Shown here: one piece after another, positions 41,120 through 49,625 of the stretch
How the letters are laid out: each line of letters starts with the position of its first letter
Numbering within the stretch: position 1 is the first letter of the stretch
From: an uncultured Parabacteroides sp.
Lineage (GTDB): Bacteria > Bacteroidota > Bacteroidia > Bacteroidales > Tannerellaceae
Assembly (NCBI GenBank): GCA_900552465.1
Contig: URZO01000007.1
Location: 35,123-99,122 of the forward strand
Reading direction: 5' to 3'
DNA: 64,000 nt
Program-made: the position numbers and the translations under genes
Notes under the pieces: model-generated
The model's input: only the letters and a program-made list of their open reading frames with translations
What the model was told of the DNA's origin: nothing
Databases searched by the model: none

Positions 41120-42466
41120 ATGACATCACGTAGAGATTTCCTTAAACACAGCGCTTTAGGCGCAGCCGGTCTGACTATTGGCGGACTGGGGTTCAGTACA
41201 GAGAGTTATGCTAACATAATGGGAGCTAACGAGAAGATACGTGTGGGCATTGTCGGTTTTTCAGACCGTGCCCGCTATTCTCTGATTCCGTCTTTTATGG
41301 CTTGTGCCGACGAGTTGGGATTTGAAATTGTTGCTGTTTCCGATATCTGGAAAAAGCGTCGGGAAGAAGGTGTTGCTTTCTTCCAGGAAAAGTATGGAAA
41401 GAAGGTAAAAGCATTCCGTAACAATGAAGAACTGTATGACGCAAAAATATGCGATGCAGTGATTGTGGCAACTTCCGACTTCCAGCATGCACTGCATTGT
41501 ATCGAAGCTGTTAAAGCCGGATGCGATGCTTATGTTGAAAAACCATTTGCCGAAACAATGGAAGATGCCCGTGCCGCCCGTAAAGCTGTGCTGGAAAGTG
41601 GAAAGATCGTGCAGATTGGTTCTCAGCGCCGTTCAGCGCCAAACTATCATGCTGCAAATGATTTCATCCGTTCCGGTAAGTTCGGAAAGATCACGATGGT
41701 GGAGATGTGCTGGAATGTCAACCAGCCTGGCCGTTGGCGTCGTCCGGCATTGGTTGCACAGTGCTTTGAAAAGGATACAGACTGGAAGCGCTTTCTGCTG
41801 AATCGTCCGTATGAAGAATGGGACCCGCGCAAATATCTGGAATATCGTCTCTTCTGGCCGTATTCATCCGGTATTCCCGGTCAGTGGATGTCGCATCAGA
41901 TTGACACGGTGCACTGGTTTACAGGATGCAACCATCCGCGTAGCGTGGCAGCCAATGGCGGTATTTATCAATGGAATGACGGACGTCGCAGTTACGATAC
42001 GATGACGGCTGTATTTGATTATGGTACTCCCGATGGTTCACAAAACTTCCAGGTGGTTTATTCTTCCCGTATGCATAACTCTGCCGGCGGAACGAAAGAA
42101 CTCTATTTCTCCAATGGCGGAACATTGAACCTGGATACGAATAAAGTAACATCCGAAGGTGGCCTGACCAAACGTTTTGCCGATGAAATGGGCATGCAGC
42201 CGAATCTGTTGGATGAATATGCTTTACCGTCTATTAAAGTGGAAACAGGGTCCAATACCGGTTCCGATCCGATGACAAACCTGCATATGCGTAACTGGAT
42301 GGAATGTGTGAAGAGTCGTAAGCAACCGCACGCTCCTGTGGATGCCGGTTATAACCATTCGATTGCCAATATCATGTGTACTGCATCTCTCCGTACCGGT
42401 GAAAAGGCTACGTTCGATGAAGCACGACAGGAAGTATTGGCAGGCGGTAAAGTCTTTAAATATTGA
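41120..42466 (+). CDS. Tat-exported Gfo/Idh/MocA oxidoreductase
   Basis: This 448-residue NAD(P)-dependent sugar oxidoreductase carries a twin-arginine signal (SRRDFLKHSALGAAG). The Rossmann part starts at RVGIVGFSDRARYSLI and continues with AVIVATSDFQHALHC and the catalytic motif VEKPFAETMEDA; the C-terminal domain follows. Tat export implies folding with bound cofactor before transport. Related periplasmic enzymes oxidise sugars at C3, which fits the DUF1080 gene before it. The stop abuts the stop of the convergent ArnT-like gene. Confidence 0.9.
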   Translation: MTSRRDFLKHSALGAAGLTIGGLGFSTESYANIMGANEKIRVGIVGFSDRARYSLIPSFMACADELGFEIVAVSDIWKKRREEGVAFFQEKYGKKVKAFRNNEELYDAKICDAVIVATSDFQHALHCIEAVKAGCDAYVEKPFAETMEDARAARKAVLESGKIVQIGSQRRSAPNYHAANDFIRSGKFGKITMVEMCWNVNQPGRWRRPALVAQCFEKDTDWKRFLLNRPYEEWDPRKYLEYRLFWPYSSGIPGQWMSHQIDTVHWFTGCNHPRSVAANGGIYQWNDGRRSYDTMTAVFDYGTPDGSQNFQVVYSSRMHNSAGGTKELYFSNGGTLNLDTNKVTSEGGLTKRFADEMGMQPNLLDEYALPSIKVETGSNTGSDPMTNLHMRNWMECVKSRKQPHAPVDAGYNHSIANIMCTASLRTGEKATFDEARQEVLAGGKVFKY

Positions 42467-44233
42467 TTATTCGTTTTGTAGGAAGCTGCAAAGTACGATT
42501 CTTTGACGTACATCAGCGATAACATTCTTTGTGGAGGTAAGTAGACTGAACGTGTACTTATCTCCATAATTTTTTTGAATCTTTTCCAAGTCTTTCACCG
42601 TACAGAACAAGAAGCCGCTGGCTGGCTGCTCCTGACCGAAGTTGTGGAACTTATTTCCCAGATAAAAATTCAATCCGTAAAGATTAACGTATGTTTTCAA
42701 GTCATTCATGACATACATATTCATGTCATCCAACGGATACTCCTTTTGCACCTGTTCGGCAAACGGACGGGCGGAGCTTCCTTGGCGTATTCCACGCATA
42801 ACAACACCATCGATAAGCAGGTTGATGCCAAAAGCAAGTGCTATCGTTGCATATAGGATTTTGATATTGATTTTTTTGAACATCTGGTAGTAGACTGTTG
42901 CCAGAATGGCCAGTACAACCAACAGGATGCAGATTGTCAGCCCGCAGGGATGTGAAAACATGTTCGAGATCAGTCCGACCATTTCCAATGTCGCTTGACG
43001 GTTCGTATATTGGGTTGCGATCTTGACGGGGTCGATTACACCTGCCATTGTCAATCCTGCGGCAATCATTACGACAGCCGTGACCGACGCCATGAATGCA
43101 GCAAACAGACGTGTTACTTTTGTGCGGTATTCTGTAATATATAAGGTATACTGAGCCAGGAAAATGGCGATGAACGGATAGGCAGGCATCAAGTATACGC
43201 TTCGTTTGCTGGAAGGTATCGAATAGAAGAAGATGATACAGACTAAAGCAACCAGACTGAACAGTTTTTCCTTTTCCATCGATTGGATCTTATTCCAGAT
43301 ATCTTGCATAATCTCTTTCAAGGGCTTCTCCGGTTTGTGGAGTTTTAATCCGAATAAAGAGAAAAAGAAGAAGATTGTCCAGGGGATAAATCCGGCAGCC
43401 AATGTCATGAAGTTGTACCAGACACCGTTCTCATGTCCCAGTTCATAATGGATATCCGGTGTACTGAGATGGAAGAAACGTCCGAAATTTTCAGCCAATA
43501 CCACGTTCAGGAACGCATCGCCCCCCTGTTTCCAGGCTGCAACATACCATAACAAGGGCAGGAACAAAGAAGAAATACCGGCATAAAGAAGCGCCTTGAA
43601 TATCACCAGATAAGAATACTTGCGAAGCATCAGCAGATAGACGCCGAAAACAAACAGTGGCAAGATAAGACCTACAGGCCCTTTTGTCAGTACTGCACAT
43701 CCCAGGAGGGCCGGAATGGCAATCGGTACGCCTTTCAAGTCCAGTTTATCTTCCCATCGATATAGCTGGAAAAGCCCGATTACCATAAACGTCGTCAGTA
43801 ACATATCCACGCGTGTAGTCATGGCGGCCCGGTGTATCTCAATACAGGTAATAAGCAGTAGTGTCGCAATAAAGGCTTGCTGGAATCGTAACCGCTTGCC
43901 AAAGAAAACCAATGTAAAACCGATCAATGTAATAAAAGCCAGTGCAGAAGGCAGCCTGGAGGTAAACTCGGTCACATGCCCTTGCGGTAGAGAGGCTGCA
44001 GCCATCATCCAGTGGGCTAATGGCGGTTTATAGGCAAATTCGTTTGCGTAAACCTGAGGCAAAACCCAATTGCCCGTTTCAAGCATGGAAACTGCAACTG
44101 CAGCCTCGCGAGGTTCTCCTTTAGTTGAAAAATCTCCCAGCCCTATCCAGGGGAGGACAGAGATAATACAAATAACGATAACCATTGTTACCGGTTTTTG
44201 CAGATAGAGATATTGAAGAGTCGGTGTACGCAT
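42467..44233 (-). CDS. ArnT-like undecaprenyl-phosphate sugar glycosyltransferase
   Basis: This 588-residue membrane protein has about 11-12 hydrophobic helices and the PMT/ArnT (PF13231, GT39/GT83-type) layout: GLGDFSTKGEPREAAVAVSML with the first-loop acidic pair, VYANEFAYKPPLAHWMMA, RLPSALAFITL, and KRSVYLMPAYPFIAIF. It moves a sugar from a polyprenyl phosphate donor to lipid A or another periplasmic acceptor; which one is unknown. No other LPS genes are adjacent. It converges on the Gfo/Idh/MocA gene with zero gap. Confidence 0.88.
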   Translation of the reverse strand: MRTPTLQYLYLQKPVTMVIVICIISVLPWIGLGDFSTKGEPREAAVAVSMLETGNWVLPQVYANEFAYKPPLAHWMMAAASLPQGHVTEFTSRLPSALAFITLIGFTLVFFGKRLRFQQAFIATLLLITCIEIHRAAMTTRVDMLLTTFMVIGLFQLYRWEDKLDLKGVPIAIPALLGCAVLTKGPVGLILPLFVFGVYLLMLRKYSYLVIFKALLYAGISSLFLPLLWYVAAWKQGGDAFLNVVLAENFGRFFHLSTPDIHYELGHENGVWYNFMTLAAGFIPWTIFFFFSLFGLKLHKPEKPLKEIMQDIWNKIQSMEKEKLFSLVALVCIIFFYSIPSSKRSVYLMPAYPFIAIFLAQYTLYITEYRTKVTRLFAAFMASVTAVVMIAAGLTMAGVIDPVKIATQYTNRQATLEMVGLISNMFSHPCGLTICILLVVLAILATVYYQMFKKINIKILYATIALAFGINLLIDGVVMRGIRQGSSARPFAEQVQKEYPLDDMNMYVMNDLKTYVNLYGLNFYLGNKFHNFGQEQPASGFLFCTVKDLEKIQKNYGDKYTFSLLTSTKNVIADVRQRIVLCSFLQNE

Positions 44234-44333
44234 AGTTTAAATCGGTAAGGAGCCTTCACCCCATTATATTCATTTTAATTAGAATGCAAAAGAACGACTT
44301 TTTACGGACTTTTTCTTCATTTTGAGAAACTTT

Positions 44334-45893
44334 TTATGTTCCTAAACATTCTTTGATGGAAGTTCGGATCACATCGGCATCTTCCTTATTTTCTCTCAGT
44401 ATGGAGAGGATGAGATTTAAGTAACTCTCTTTGTTGCTGATACCACAGTATTTACACAATTGGGATTGCGGTAACATTCCTTTCTGGTTGTAAACGCGGA
44501 GGATATTCTTGTAATCGCCGGTTCCGGCGTATTGGATGAATTTCTCCTTAATCCCTGTGTATATATCGTCTACGTGCACCGTCTCACGTATGCTTTCCAC
44601 GTGTTCGGTCAGTTCTTCGACTGTACTCATTTTCCGGTTCAGTGCCGTTTCCAGTTTCTTCTGCACCCGGTGGCGGGCGTGGAGCAGCACTTGGCTTTCA
44701 AGATCTTTCAGAAAGAGCTTGATCACATTTTCTTTTACCTGGCTGAAAACCAGTTCTGGGTCTTTCATCAGTCGTTTGGCAACAGTCTTTATAACCGGTT
44801 CCAGCATCAGCAGGTTTTCGACTTCGGCGACATCGGGTACGTAGATGTGCTGTTCACGCAGGTAAGCGATCTCGCCCTCTGTCCGGCGGTCACGGTCTAC
44901 GATGCCTTTGGAGTCTAATGTATGGAAGTCTTTCAGTTGTGAGAACGCTTTTGTTGTCTCGATTACCTTTTGGCAACCACCCATCGGCTTCACTTTATAA
45001 TCTGGGAAAATAAGCGGATAAAGCCGGTTGTCTATGCTGTTCGAATCCGTCCCTTCGATAAACAGGATCGGTTTGCGGCTTCCTAAGATTTCCATATAAA
45101 CCTCTTCCGGGAAGGTGTCGGTGTTTTCGATCAGTTCATAATCCCATATCCGGGCGTCTGCATTGTAGGAACGTATCCACAGACGTTTGCTGCTGTCGCG
45201 CGAGGCAGCGAAGTCGATGTCGTGTGTCAGATATACATAGGTGCAATCCGGACGTATAGCTTCTATCTCGTCCCATAAGGGGTTCTTGATAGAGTCGTGA
45301 AGCAGGATTTCCGGTTCTTCGATGATCAAGAGGGCATTTGCTGGGGCACAAAGTACGGCTCCGATCAGATAAAACACCAGCTTTTCACCGTCACTCATCC
45401 GGCCGGCTGTGTATGAATCTCCGTCGATACTGGTAGAAGCCAGTTCGATGAAACCTGATTTGCGCACCAGCCGGTTGTGTGGGAACATCTTTTCCCAGAT
45501 GGTCTGGATACGGTCTATCTTGGTTATCGGCGGTAACAAATCGGGTGTGAGTTTACAATCTTCCTTGTATTTGACGGCTGCTTCAAACTCTTCTGTTTGC
45601 AGATGCAGGATTAGTTTTTCATATTCCGACAAACGAGGCATGAAAAGCCGTTCGGCAATCATCGACTGAAGCCGCGCCAGTTCATTGCCGTCCGCGGAAG
45701 CTTCATTCTCCTCGCTGCTGAGAAAAAGGGAATGCATTCCGGATATCCATACACTTCGTCCTGCATATCGTTTGTGCAACTCTCTGCCGAAGGAACTTTT
45801 GCCGGACCCGTTGGCTCCGATTACGACCAACACTTTTGTGTCGAGTGTGACAGGTGTTGAAGTATTCTGATTGGTTGGAAGAATGAGCTCCAT
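44334..45893 (-). CDS. ABC-type ATPase fused to DUF4435 (Toprim-like), PARIS-like
   Basis: This 519-residue protein has two parts. The ATPase (1-~260): Walker A VIGANGSGKSS (24-34), signature GRMSDGE (164-170), Walker B ALLIIEEPEILL (187-198) and H-loop YLTHDID (His224). The DUF4435 part (~270-519) has Toprim-like acidic residues: LFIEGTDSNS (Glu280), GIVDRDRR (Asp334, Asp336) and VAEVENLL (Glu357/Glu359). The same two domains form the AriA and AriB proteins of PARIS phage defence, but this chain is shorter than known fused forms. It may be defence or another ATP-gated nuclease. The ATG at 45893 is preferred to the in-frame TTG at 45920. Confidence 0.82.
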   Translation of the reverse strand: MELILPTNQNTSTPVTLDTKVLVVIGANGSGKSSFGRELHKRYAGRSVWISGMHSLFLSSEENEASADGNELARLQSMIAERLFMPRLSEYEKLILHLQTEEFEAAVKYKEDCKLTPDLLPPITKIDRIQTIWEKMFPHNRLVRKSGFIELASTSIDGDSYTAGRMSDGEKLVFYLIGAVLCAPANALLIIEEPEILLHDSIKNPLWDEIEAIRPDCTYVYLTHDIDFAASRDSSKRLWIRSYNADARIWDYELIENTDTFPEEVYMEILGSRKPILFIEGTDSNSIDNRLYPLIFPDYKVKPMGGCQKVIETTKAFSQLKDFHTLDSKGIVDRDRRTEGEIAYLREQHIYVPDVAEVENLLMLEPVIKTVAKRLMKDPELVFSQVKENVIKLFLKDLESQVLLHARHRVQKKLETALNRKMSTVEELTEHVESIRETVHVDDIYTGIKEKFIQYAGTGDYKNILRVYNQKGMLPQSQLCKYCGISNKESYLNLILSILRENKEDADVIRTSIKECLGT

Positions 45894-45958
45894 ACAAGTT
45901 CTAATTTGTTTCTTCTCCAAAGATAGAGAAGATAAATGAAAAATAGAGGCCTTTTATG

Positions 45959-45966
45959 TACATTTG
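45959..45966 (+). promoter_or_regulatory. -7 element of the MBL hydrolase gene
   Basis: TACATTTG, 23 bp before the ATG at 45989, in the divergent gap with the DUF4435 gene. Confidence 0.6.
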
Positions 45967-45988
45967 CACGAAATAATTCTACAATGAA

Positions 45989-46807
45989 ATGAAAAAGACA
46001 GCGACGGAACTGATCATGCTCGGGACTGGAAATGCAACAGTAACCAAATGCTACAATACTTGTTTTGTTATTAAAACGGAAGAGACTCTGCTTCTGGTGG
46101 ATGCAGGGGGTGGAAACGGCATATTAACCCAACTGGAGAAGGCACAGGTACAACTGACCGATATACATGAAATGTATGTGACGCATGCTCATACGGATCA
46201 TCTGTTAGGAGCTGTTTGGGTTGTCCGGATGGTAATCCAGCGAATGCTGAGTAAGCGTTATACGGGGACATTCAACCTCTATAGTCATGCTAAAGTGTTA
46301 CAGGTTTTGGACTATATGCTCCGGATGATGCTTCCTCAAAAACAAATAGCATTATTGGGCAAGCAGGTCCTGTTTCATGAGATAGCGGATAAGGATATGC
46401 TTCAGATAGGAGATATGGAACTCCAATGTTTTGATATATTGTCTACGAAGGAAAAGCAATTTGGTTTTCGGGCATTGCTTCCGGACGGAAAATCGTTGGT
46501 TTGCCTGGGGGATGAACCTTACAAGGAGTCGAACCGCCAATATGTGGAAAATGCAGACTGGCTGCTATGCGAGGCTTTTTGCTTGTATGAAGATCGTGAA
46601 GTTTTCAAGCCTTATGAAAAGCACCATAGTACGGCGTTGGATGCCGGCCGGTTAGTGGAAGAACTGAATGTGAAAAACCTGTTGTTATATCATACGGAAG
46701 ATAGCCGTCTTGATACCCGTAAAAAAGATTATACGGCTGAAGCCAGCCGCAACTTTTCAGGCAATGTGGTAGTGCCCGATGATTTGGAAAAAATAAGTAT
46801 TATATAA
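45989..46807 (+). CDS. Metallo-beta-lactamase-fold hydrolase (RNase Z-like)
   Basis: This 272-residue protein has the MBL motif THAHTDHLLGA (HxHxDH) plus LLVDAGGGNG at the front and the later metal ligands in LVCLGDEPY and LLLYHTEDSR. It is most like the tRNase Z/ElaC subgroup by layout, but lacks the long exosite arm, so the substrate may be another phosphodiester. It starts at ATG 45989; an ATG at 45984 meets a stop after two codons. Confidence 0.83.
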   Translation: MKKTATELIMLGTGNATVTKCYNTCFVIKTEETLLLVDAGGGNGILTQLEKAQVQLTDIHEMYVTHAHTDHLLGAVWVVRMVIQRMLSKRYTGTFNLYSHAKVLQVLDYMLRMMLPQKQIALLGKQVLFHEIADKDMLQIGDMELQCFDILSTKEKQFGFRALLPDGKSLVCLGDEPYKESNRQYVENADWLLCEAFCLYEDREVFKPYEKHHSTALDAGRLVEELNVKNLLLYHTEDSRLDTRKKDYTAEASRNFSGNVVVPDDLEKISII

Positions 46808-46841
46808 GAAGAGGGTGTCAGATTCAATTGACACCCTCTTC
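46808..46841. terminator. Bidirectional terminator
   Basis: Perfect 13-bp stem GAAGAGGGTGTCA (46808-46820) with its complement at 46829-46841; lies between the convergent MBL and proS genes. Confidence 0.85.
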
Positions 46842-46862
46842 TATAATATAAATTCCGGTTGA

Positions 46863-48344
46863 TTAATAAGCTCGTGCAAACAATACGCGCTGTGCGGAAG
46901 GTTTACCGGTTACCATACATTTGCCCGGAGTCTTGTCGCCTTCCAGAGGAATACAGCGGATGGTCGCCTTGGTTTCGTTTTTCACCTGCTCTTCTGTTTC
47001 GGGAGTGCCGTCCCAGTGAGCCATGATGAAGTAGCCTTCTTCGATCTTTTCTTTGAATTCTTCGTACGTGTCGACAGTGATTGTCTTTTCGGTACGGTGG
47101 TCGAGTGCTTTCTGGAAGATATTCTTCTGGATTTCTTCAAGCAGGCTCTGAACGTATGTTTCGATATTGTCGCAAGTCACTGTTTCTTTTTCCAGTGTGT
47201 CGCGGCGCATTACTTCGATGGTGTTGTTTTCCAGATCACGTCCGCCCATAGCCAGACGTACGGGAACGCCTTTCAGTTCGTATTCGGCAAACTTCCAACC
47301 TGGTTTCTTGTTGTCGGCGTCATCATATTTGACCGAGATACCCAGTGCTTTCAGCTTGGTAACGATGCCGTCGACTTTTTCGCTGATCTGTGCCAATTGT
47401 TCCGCACTGCGGTAGATCGGAACGATTACCACCTGGATAGGAGCGAGGTGCGGAGGTAAGACCAGCCCGTTGTCGTCGGAATGAGACATGATCAGCGCAC
47501 CAATCAGGCGGGTCGAAACTCCCCATGATGTAGCCCATGCATAATCACTCTTTCCGTTCTTGTCAATAAAGGTCACGTCGAACGCTTTACCGAAGTTCTG
47601 TCCCAGGAAGTGGGAAGTACCGGCTTGAAGTGCCTTTCCGTCTTGCATCATGGCTTCGATCGTATACGTGTCCAAAGCTCCGGCAAAGCGTTCGCTTGCA
47701 GACTTAACGCCTTTGATAACAGGCATAGCCATATAGTTTTCTGCAAAGTCGGCATAAACCCCTTGCATCTTCTTTGCCTCGATTTCAGCTTCTTCCTGAG
47801 TTGCATGAGCGGTATGTCCTTCCTGCCACAGAAACTCTGCGGTACGGAGGAACAGGCGGGTACGCATTTCCCAGCGCATTACGTTTGCCCATTGGTTACA
47901 AAGAATAGGCAGGTCGCGGTAAGACTGTATCCAGTTGCGGTATGTGTTCCAGATGATTGTTTCGGAAGTCGGACGGATAATCAGTTCTTCTTCTAATTTG
48001 GCGGCCGGGTCGACCACAACACCTGTGCCGTCGTGGTTTGTTTTCAGACGATAATGAGTTACAACGGCGCATTCCTTTGCGAAACCTTCCACATGTTCGG
48101 CTTCCTTGCTCAGGAATGATTTCGGAATCAGCAATGGGAAGTAAGCGTTTACGTGACCTGTTTCCTTGAACATATCGTCGAGGATACGTTGCATCTTTTC
48201 CCAAATTGCATATCCGTAAGGCTTAATCACCATACAGCCGCGTACTGCAGAATTTTCTGCCAGATCCGCTTTGATTACCAGATCCTGGTACCACTGCGAG
48301 TAGTTCACACTTCTCGGAGTCAGTTCTTTCAGCTCTTTTGCCAT
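46863..48344 (-). CDS. proS: Prolyl-tRNA synthetase (archaeal/eukaryotic type)
   Basis: This 493-residue class II synthetase charges tRNA-Pro. It is the ProS type 3 form: starts with LTPRSVNYSQWYQDLVIKADL, then PYGYAIWEKMQRILD, IRPTSETIIWNTYRNWIQSYRDLP, FLWQEGHTAH and the anticodon domain, ending with VLFARAY, and lacks the editing insertion of the bacterial type. Bacteroidetes carry this type. A -7 element lies at 48392-48399. Confidence 0.96.
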   Translation of the reverse strand: MAKELKELTPRSVNYSQWYQDLVIKADLAENSAVRGCMVIKPYGYAIWEKMQRILDDMFKETGHVNAYFPLLIPKSFLSKEAEHVEGFAKECAVVTHYRLKTNHDGTGVVVDPAAKLEEELIIRPTSETIIWNTYRNWIQSYRDLPILCNQWANVMRWEMRTRLFLRTAEFLWQEGHTAHATQEEAEIEAKKMQGVYADFAENYMAMPVIKGVKSASERFAGALDTYTIEAMMQDGKALQAGTSHFLGQNFGKAFDVTFIDKNGKSDYAWATSWGVSTRLIGALIMSHSDDNGLVLPPHLAPIQVVIVPIYRSAEQLAQISEKVDGIVTKLKALGISVKYDDADNKKPGWKFAEYELKGVPVRLAMGGRDLENNTIEVMRRDTLEKETVTCDNIETYVQSLLEEIQKNIFQKALDHRTEKTITVDTYEEFKEKIEEGYFIMAHWDGTPETEEQVKNETKATIRCIPLEGDKTPGKCMVTGKPSAQRVLFARAY

Positions 48345-48391
48345 TTTTCTTTATTATTTCTTAGATGTTGTTTTTCTGTAATAACGAGGGG

Positions 48392-48399
48392 CAAAGGTA
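48392..48399 (-). promoter_or_regulatory. -7 element of proS
   Basis: TACCTTTG on the minus strand, about 48 bp before the proS ATG; back to back with the plus-strand element at 48411. Confidence 0.5.
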
Positions 48400-48410
48400 C
48401 AAAAATTTTA

Positions 48411-48418
48411 TATCTTTG
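48411..48418 (+). promoter_or_regulatory. -7 element of the Gfo/Idh/MocA gene
   Basis: TATCTTTG, 26 bp before the ATG at 48444. Confidence 0.6.
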
Positions 48419-48443
48419 CTACAAATCAATCTTTATATAGACC

Positions 48444-49547
48444 ATGTATACACGTAGATTTATTATGGCAATTATTGCCTTGTCATTGTTTTTTATCCCC
48501 TCGTTTATAAATGCCCAGTCTGTAAAGCCCCTTCGTTTGGGAGTTGCCGGAGTTTCTCACGGGCACTTGCACGAAGTGATTGTCCGCATGGACAGGGGCG
48601 ATTTTGAGGTAGTAGGCGTTTGGGAACCCGATGCAGAACTGAGGGCGCATAACGGCCTAAGTAAAAAATTACCGACATCCTGCTTCTATGCCGACTTAGG
48701 TGAAATGCTGGATAAGGCAAAGCCGGAAGTGGTTGTCGCCTACGGCTCTATTTATGATCACCTTGCCGTTGTGGAAGCATGTGCGCCGCGCGGCATCCAT
48801 GTGATGGTCGAAAAGCCGTTGGCTGTCAATATGGAGCATGCCAACCGGATGGCAAGCCTTGCCCGTAAAAACAAAATCCTGTTGCTTACCAATTATGAAA
48901 CGACCTGGTATGATACGAACCATGAAGCATACCGTTTGATTAAGGAAGAAAATACGATCGGTAAGATAACTCGTATGAATGTATATGACGGTCATCAGGG
49001 ACCTTTTGAAATTGGTTGCGGAAAAGAGTTTACCGATTGGTTGACAGACCCGAAGTTGAATGGCGGCGGTGCTGTTATCGATTTCGGTTGCTATGGTGTG
49101 AACCTTGCGACGTGGCTGATGGATGGGCAGAAGCCTCTCAGCGTATATGCTGTCCTGAACCATCAGAAGCCGGATAAGTATCCGAATGTGGATGACGATG
49201 CTACGATCGTTGCCGAATACCCGGATGCGACGGTACAGATAATGGGTTCATGGAACTGGCCGATAAACCGGAAAGATATGCATATATACGGCAGCAAAGG
49301 ATATATTTACCAGGATACGCCGACCAATATGCGTGTTTATAAGGATAAGAAAGAAACCCAATGGCAGTCACCCAAATTGCAAGCTCCTTATAATGATTCT
49401 TTCTATTTCCTGAAGGCTGCCGTACGTGGAGATATCCAGATTACTTCGACCGATTTGGCTTCTCTGGAAAACAATCTGATCGTTGTCGAGATACTGGAGT
49501 CCGCTATCAAAAGCGCCAAGAGCGGGAAGGTGATCCAGCTGCAATAA
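48444..49547 (+). CDS. Exported Gfo/Idh/MocA oxidoreductase
   Basis: This 367-residue sugar oxidoreductase has a Sec-type signal (about 1-26, ending INAQ), unlike the Tat copy at 41120. Rossmann start LRLGVAGVSHGHLHEVI, then VVVAYGSIYDHLAVVEAC and the catalytic VEKPLAVNMEHANRMA. The C-terminal domain has GGGAVIDFGCYGVNLATWLM. Reaction and substrate are unknown; oxidation or epimerisation of a glycan-derived sugar is likely. It is single, with promoter and terminator. Confidence 0.88.
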   Translation: MYTRRFIMAIIALSLFFIPSFINAQSVKPLRLGVAGVSHGHLHEVIVRMDRGDFEVVGVWEPDAELRAHNGLSKKLPTSCFYADLGEMLDKAKPEVVVAYGSIYDHLAVVEACAPRGIHVMVEKPLAVNMEHANRMASLARKNKILLLTNYETTWYDTNHEAYRLIKEENTIGKITRMNVYDGHQGPFEIGCGKEFTDWLTDPKLNGGGAVIDFGCYGVNLATWLMDGQKPLSVYAVLNHQKPDKYPNVDDDATIVAEYPDATVQIMGSWNWPINRKDMHIYGSKGYIYQDTPTNMRVYKDKKETQWQSPKLQAPYNDSFYFLKAAVRGDIQITSTDLASLENNLIVVEILESAIKSAKSGKVIQLQ

Positions 49548-49569
49548 AGAGTCCGGTTATAATACAAAG

Positions 49570-49601
49570 AAGGGCTGTCTTCAATGTGGAAGACAGCCCT
49601 T
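49570..49601. terminator. Bidirectional terminator
   Basis: Perfect 13-bp stem AAGGGCTGTCTTC (49570-49582) and complement (49589-49601) with T run; between the convergent Gfo/Idh/MocA and pgk genes. Confidence 0.88.
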
Positions 49602-49625
49602 TTTATGATATTTACGATCTGTTTC

